From: Polytrichum commune
Taxonomy: Eukaryota; Streptophyta; Polytrichopsida; Polytrichales; Polytrichaceae
Length of the DNA stretch: 64,000 nucleotides
Assembly: GCA_950295325.1 (NCBI GenBank)
Contig: OX485803.1
Location: 41,245,554-41,309,553 of the forward strand
Direction of reading: 5' to 3'
In this document: one piece after another, positions 59,601 to 64,000 of the stretch
Layout: each line of letters opens with the position of its first letter
Position numbering within the stretch: position 1 is the first letter of the stretch
The notes under the pieces: generated by a model
Told to the model about the DNA's origin: nothing
Seen by the model: the letters and a program-made list of their open reading frames with translations, nothing else
Database searches by the model: none
Made by a program: the position numbers and the translations under genes

Positions 59601-60148
59601 GCGAATATACCAGGCAAATGCGAATTCATCGAATTCAGCATCCAAATGGTAGCAAGCAGGCGGGAAGGTATACAAGAAGAAGCTTCTCAATTTTAAACTC
59701 TCCCCCCCCCCTCTCAATGTTTCTTCTTTACAAGAATGCTGAGCTAAGAATGAAAGGTGAGGGAAGAAATGCAATGAACTGCTGCTGCTGCTTACCTCGT
59801 GTCGCCACCGCCATCTCCCTCTTGCTACTCCGCAGCGCTTCTGCCAACCATCATCCACATCCTCCCTCATCAGACTCTCTCTCTCCACGTCGCCCTTTAA
59901 CACACCCCAACGCATATGGAGAAGCTTCTTCTTCTTCTTCTTCTTCTTCTTCTTCTTTAATACGTCCCTCTTTCTCCACTATTTCTGAACCGTCTTTCTA
60001 TGCCAACAAGAGTGTGACGGACATCCGGACTAACCTAGCCTTCCTACACAAAACTACCAAGATTGCATTGCATAAAGAGGGAGACAGATAGAGAGAGAAG
60101 GAGAGAGTTGATACCTTTAGCATTGGGCTTCTTCTTGAAGAAATTCAT
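56659..60148 (-). CDS. VPS2: ESCRT-III subunit VPS2 (CHMP2-like)
   Basis: VPS2 is a Snf7-family subunit that polymerises on endosomes, sorts cargo into multivesicular bodies and is removed by VPS4. Exons on the - strand: 60148-60115 (MNFFKKKPNAK), 58855-58833 (DAFREE), a GIEREIGTLETE exon ending at 58664, 58509-58459 (EKKLVAEIKKTAKSGNE), 58255-58151, 58025-57954, 57795-57724, 57467-57387 (MMSDSIDDALDNDDAEEETEELTNQ), 57133-57098 (VLDEIGVDIAAQ) and 56864-56806 (LSSAPKGKIG). Hallmarks are the basic N-terminal helix region (AATKILARQLIRLRQQ, GSRAQMRGVATHTQ) and the acidic C-terminal half. Two parts stay unsure. The second and third exons do not join in phase with simple sites, so the KREM-ATR segment expected there is missing or split. 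The last exon is also doubtful: reading on to a TGA at 56661-56659 gives no clear MIM helix. Confidence 0.85.
59926..59955. repeat. (TTC)n microsatellite in the first VPS2 intron
   Basis: A run of about ten TTC units lies in the large first intron of VPS2. The ORFs that cross it on either strand (polyserine) are artefacts of the repeat. Confidence 0.7.
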
Positions 60149-60712
60149 GGCGAAGGCGTTGAGAGGCTGTTAACTCGAAGAGTTGTCCTACTCTACTATG
60201 TTCCTCCTCTTTTGTTTTGCAGGCTAACAGATCGCTCAAGATCCAGATACACTTCCTTTTTGTAGATCAATCAGCACAATGTCGGTAACGCACTCCTCCT
60301 ACTCGCAGGTGGCGAATGCGAGCGCCCTCTCATCATAAGCCGAAGCCCCCAGCAGCTCAGATTTCTTCGCACACCAGCTCCAACTTTAAGTATTTGGTGA
60401 GTGGAATGGAGTTTGTGGGTGTTGTGGATGTTGATGAGATGTGCGCTTCAGTCCCGGTGATGGAAAAGAGCACTGGTATGAGTCGATGGTGTACTTAGCT
60501 CAGATTTGTGCGAAGTGGAGTGGAGTGATGGTGGCGGAGGAGAAGAGGGAAGAAAGGGCGAAAGGCCCTTCAAGGACCGTTGCCGCAACATGACCGTTGT
60601 CCACCTGGGACAATTGACGGTCCACGTCATCACACAAGGACATGTCAACTGTCGATCTGGAACATGGCTTCCTGGTCAACATCGCAGTATTCTCTGCTCC
60701 CAAGTTATTCTA
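60149..60712. other. VPS2 promoter region
   Basis: It holds the VPS2 upstream sequence between the ATG and the MITE at 60716. Short ORFs on both strands lack motifs. Confidence 0.4.
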
Positions 60713-60715
60713 TAA

Positions 60716-61769
60716 GGGTGAGTTTCCATGGAGACCCTTCGCCCACTAGATTCTAGATAATAGTGGCTTGGAGGCAGTATTCAATATTGAAGTCTTCAAC
60801 ACTTGTCAAATGTCATTTTGGTTGTCAAATAAGTTTTTTTGGGGGGGCATTTCACAAAAATGTGCTCTACAAAGTTTTCACCCTTCACAGTGAAGGCTTC
60901 TCCAAAATCTCCTTGTCACAAAATACTGCAATTTGCAAATAGAAACATAGTTGGGCTCCAATCTTGGCACTCTAGCAGACACTTCCAAATTCCAATAACT
61001 CTTGCAATTTCGACTCTGCAACTTTGGCTTGGCAACATAGCTATATGTGAACATGGATTTTCCAAACAAAATTGGGTGAAGAGTGATTGCAGATGTCGAT
61101 TGAAACTTGAAACATTGGATGCATTGACATGAATGTCATTATGCGGTCTTCCGATGGAAAATATGGATTGGGCTAGAATTTTTGACACTTGGAATTTTTG
61201 ACACTAGAATTGACCAAAAACTGGAGGGCTTCGCCTTTGGAGTTGAATGATGATTAAGTGCATTATGTAGGGAATCTAAACAATCTTAGTGCATTGTTTG
61301 ATTGCATGTGCTTCTTTAATATAGTGAGACATCATATTATTTTCATATTCAATACAAAATGGCCAATATCAAGTTTTTTTTTGTGAAGTGTTGCAGAAAA
61401 GTTTGAAAGTTTGAGTGAAGTGTGATTATTTTGAAGCCCTTCACATTGAAATGCATGTGCACAGTTCAAACTTGAACACTTCTTGGAGGTGTTCGCATGT
61501 AGTTAAGCACAAACCATCATCCAACCACATTATGGTGGTCTGCTAGACTTCCATGTGTCCGCTAACTTACAAGTGCCACTCACCGAAGGATTGAAGACTT
61601 GCTTTTAGGAGGAGAAGGAGGTTAGTAGGTGGGTCCAGTTTTGAGAAGATGGGAGTAGCTAGTTGGCACATACAAACCATACCCCACTAGATCCCCTCTA
61701 CATTTGGGTGGGCTTGTCCTTATTCACACTAGAATCTAGTGGGCAAGTGGTCTACATGAAAACTCACCC
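60716..61769. mobile_element. Harbinger-like MITE, family D
   Basis: The 1,054-bp element is flanked by TAA at 60713-60715 and 61770-61772. Its long imperfect terminal repeats (GGGTGAGTTT(C)CATG...CCCACTAGATTCTAG at left; CTAGAATCTAGTGGGC...CATGAAAACTCACCC at right) extend over about 40 bp. No transposase is encoded. It lies about 570 bp upstream of the VPS2 start codon. Inner AATATTGAAGTCTTCAA resembles the element at 18055-18497. Confidence 0.8.
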
Positions 61770-61772
61770 TAA

Positions 61773-62420
61773 GGTAGACGAGCTCACTACATTGATGGTA
61801 CTTATGTGCAAGTAGGTTGCTTTCACGAATAGGTTGCCTCTTTACCATTTGCAAGTTACCTTTGGTTCAAATTACAAAGACTTATAACACTGCTTATTCA
61901 TGTCTACAACAACCTATAGCGATCATGTTATAATTATAATTCTTGCATTTTTTTTATTATGGTAATAAATATTCAAAATAGTGTGAAGTGTTAATAAATT
62001 AGCGCGGGGTAACCTAATTGCGCATACAGGTGTAAGTTATCCACTAACCATTTTATATTTTACATTCTCATCATTTTACAAATGATGTTGAGATGCCTAC
62101 TGGAAAGTTATGTATTTGGGCAGGTGGACAAATGGGCTAAAGTTGGGGCATCACCAAATGATTGTCAACCATTAGTTATAGCCAACCCACCATCAACAAT
62201 CAGATTTAGGGTTTAGGGTTTTTTAAAACATTATCATGGCAGCTAGTTTTGATTTGGTGCAAATAGGTAATTTCCACCCAATAAATTTGGGTTGTTCACC
62301 ACAGTTCTTTCCAGAAGGCCTCTTCTGATGTGTAATGAATTTTGGCATAAAAAGAAGAAACAAGAAAAATAATCACAGTGTGCTGGAATGTCAAAGAGGG
62401 TAAAGCTAACCAACACAAAA
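61773..62420. other. intergenic, nothing recognised
   Basis: The stretch is AT-rich with no supported ORF. Confidence 0.35.
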
Positions 62421-62423
62421 GGA

Positions 62424-63262
62424 ACAGGGATATATTAGAATCAATCAATGATTTAATTTACAATTGCCAACTCAGTTGTCAGCATAAACTTGAGTATCAA
62501 AGATGGAAGCAGGCAACATCAAGAAAATCAATTGCATCATCAAACATTGAAGCTTCATGTCTCAGCCGAAGCTTGCCGATTGCCCTGTAATAGTATACCT
62601 ACTCCTTTTCTTTGTCTTGGCCAACGAATGACTGGGATAAATTGGAATCAATCAATGAAGTAACAAATGCCAACTCAGTTGTACGTGTAAATTCGAATAG
62701 CAAAGATGGAAGCAGGCAACTTCAAGGCGATCAATTATATATTGAAGCTTCCTGTCTGAGGTATCATTGTATTATGCATTTCAATCAGAAGGCACAGTGT
62801 GTCTTGAGCTTAAGACTACCCTCTGTCCTGTAAAGAGTCTACCTACTCCTCTTCTTCCTCTTGGCCAATGAATAACTAGGATAGATTGGAATCAAGCAAT
62901 GCAGTAAGTAGCAAATGCCAACTCAGTTGTATAAATAACTCTGTATATCAAAGATGGAAGCCGGCAACTTCAAAACAATCGAACATATATTGAAAACTCC
63001 TCTTCTTCCTCTTGGCCAATGAATAACTGGGATAAATTGGAATGAAGCAAAGAAGTAGAAAATGCCAACTTAGTTGTAAGTGTAAATTTGAATATCAAAG
63101 ATGGAAGCAGTCAACTTTAAGGCATTCAATTGCATATTGAAGATTCCTGTATGAGGTTTATTTATTTATGCATTTCGATCAGAAGGCGTGTCTTGAGCTT
63201 AAGTCTAATGTCTGTCCGCTAAGAGTCTACATACTCCTGTTCTTCCTCTTGGCCAATGGGTG
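62424..63262. repeat. array of four diverged tandem units next to the GT77-like gene
   Basis: Units start near 62424, 62631, 62875 and 63026. Each contains GATA(A/T)ATTGGAAT, then ATGCCAACTCAGTTGT, ATCAAAGATGGAAGCAGGCAAC, ATTGAAG(C/A)TTCCTGT, TTTC(A/G)ATCAGAAGGC, TTGAGCTTAAG and TACTCCT...CTTCCTCTTGGCCAATGAATAACTGG. The third unit has lost its middle. The array lies directly beyond the stop codon of the gene at 63323, so it probably makes up its 3' UTR or 3' flank. Confidence 0.75.
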
Positions 63263-63322
63263 CATATGCACCAATGAATAAAATTACAAAAATTGTGTAG
63301 TCGTGTACTGTCAATTACATTG

Positions 63323-64000
63323 CTATTCGATGGGTTGACAGTATACTTGCTTGCAAGACAAGTCTTTGTCAATTGCCAACAGACCTGCTGCATTTAACCT
63401 ACGTAGCACATCATACAGCCTCCTCTCCTCCACTTCATTCAGCAGAATGACATACCTGCTACTAACTTTGGTGCTGTCTGCTGGAAGCATGTCTTTGTAA
63501 CCTCCACAAATATCTGAGGGTAAAGGTTGGTACCGGAAGCCCGTTGTCGCAGAATTGACAAAGTCTGGAAAACTGGGCCAGATACTATCATTCCGAGTGC
63601 TATTTACTACAACTGTCATGTTCTGGACGATGTTTCCCAATACATTGGAGACATCTGGGGAGGATTTAATATACAAAAGAGCTGGATGGAACCTATCTAA
63701 GGGCTCTGATCCAAAAAAATCTGCATCCATAGCTTCAAATTTGGAAACCTTCAAGAGAAGCAGAGGATTATGAATCCACACAGTGTCAGCTCTAGTTAAC
63801 CACACATTGTATCCTAAACTAAGAATTCCCTGCACTGCTTGAACCGCAAGCAGATCCCGGTTCACTGCAAAGTTGGGATGATCACTCTCCGAAAACAATT
63901 GGGTTGACATTGTTGCGTAACCTCGTCTTGCGAGATCAGATGTGAAAACTTCATTGTCCCCCAACAGGACAAAATTTCTAAGCCCTAACCTCTCTGTGTG
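63323..64000 (-). CDS. nucleotide-diphospho-sugar transferase, GT77-like (5' part off the window)
   Basis: The C-terminal 225 residues run from the right edge to a TAA-type end at 63323. The frame is open to 64000, so the N-terminus lies outside. It reads RNFVLLGDNEVFTSDLARRG, then NRDLLAVQAVQGILSLGYNV, then WLTRADTVWIHNP, where the usual D-x-D of the family appears as Arg-Ala-Asp-Thr. DADFFGSEPLDRFHPALLYI and several NxS/T sequons follow. This pattern fits the Nucleotid_trans/GT77 fold of Golgi glycosyltransferases (arabinosyl- or xylosyltransferases acting on cell wall polymers or extensins); the donor sugar cannot be told from this part. The extreme C-terminus (LSCKQVYCQPIE) has two cysteines. 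Confidence 0.85.
   Translation of the reverse strand, partial: HTERLGLRNFVLLGDNEVFTSDLARRGYATMSTQLFSESDHPNFAVNRDLLAVQAVQGILSLGYNVWLTRADTVWIHNPLLLLKVSKFEAMDADFFGSEPLDRFHPALLYIKSSPDVSNVLGNIVQNMTVVVNSTRNDSIWPSFPDFVNSATTGFRYQPLPSDICGGYKDMLPADSTKVSSRYVILLNEVEERRLYDVLRRLNAAGLLAIDKDLSCKQVYCQPIE

Noticed and set aside
59490-60091. Polyserine ORFs on both strands
   Set aside because: They are produced by the (TTC)n microsatellite in the first VPS2 intron.
1-64000. CRISPR arrays, bacterial operons or prophage
   Set aside because: Spliced plant genes, a SINE and MITEs show nuclear plant DNA; no regularly spaced short repeats of CRISPR type were seen.
1-64000. LTR retrotransposons or endogenous pararetrovirus
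   Set aside because: I found no paired long terminal repeats, no gag-pol order and no integrase or aspartic protease pattern. The RNase H at 6710-7140 belongs to the LINE-like element.

Overview
This window is nuclear DNA of a plant (streptophyte). Six intron-containing or single-exon genes with plant-type relatives sit in long stretches of transposon debris. They are a plant-style guanylate-binding protein with a long coiled-coil tail, the chaperonin subunit CCT5, an NHL/LEA_2 membrane protein, an EVE-domain protein, the ESCRT-III subunit VPS2 and a GT77-like glycosyltransferase. A retroelement unlike the L1 and RTE LINEs usual in seed plants hints at a non-seed land plant or an alga close to land plants, but I cannot fix the species.

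Layout. Positions 1-28,000 hold no gene I can defend. They carry a tRNA-derived SINE (1072-1440), a LINE-like retroelement (4664-8403), a dead IS630/Tc1-type transposase (10060-11096), a duplicated 1.1 kb unit (about 1780-2830 and 12540-13620), and MITE-like elements of several families with TTA/TAA or TA target duplications. 28,250-37,000 is the GBP gene on the + strand (16 coding exons, about 1,096 residues), preceded by five tandem exon-intron-like modules. 38,564-43,090 is CCT5 on the - strand (nine coding exons, 535 residues), convergent with GBP. 43,200-52,500 is again repeat-rich, with a nested MITE cluster at 49,870-51,180 and one small possible membrane-protein gene at 47,402-47,782. 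From 52,591 to the right edge genes are denser: the NHL gene (+), the EVE gene (+), VPS2 (-) and the GT77-like gene (-, cut by the right edge).

Main point of interest. The LINE-like element is bounded by a perfect 12-bp target duplication. Its decayed reading frame contains, in order, a domain that by eye resembles the PCIF1/CAPAM-type methyltransferase fold, an RNase H with all its acidic residues, a CCHC finger and a PD-(D/E)XK restriction-like endonuclease. I find no reverse transcriptase in it. The SINE at 1072-1440, also bounded by a perfect 12-bp target duplication, ends in the same hairpin-bearing 3' tail, so the two look like a LINE/SINE partnership. The genes themselves are housekeeping or general cellular genes and do not form a pathway.
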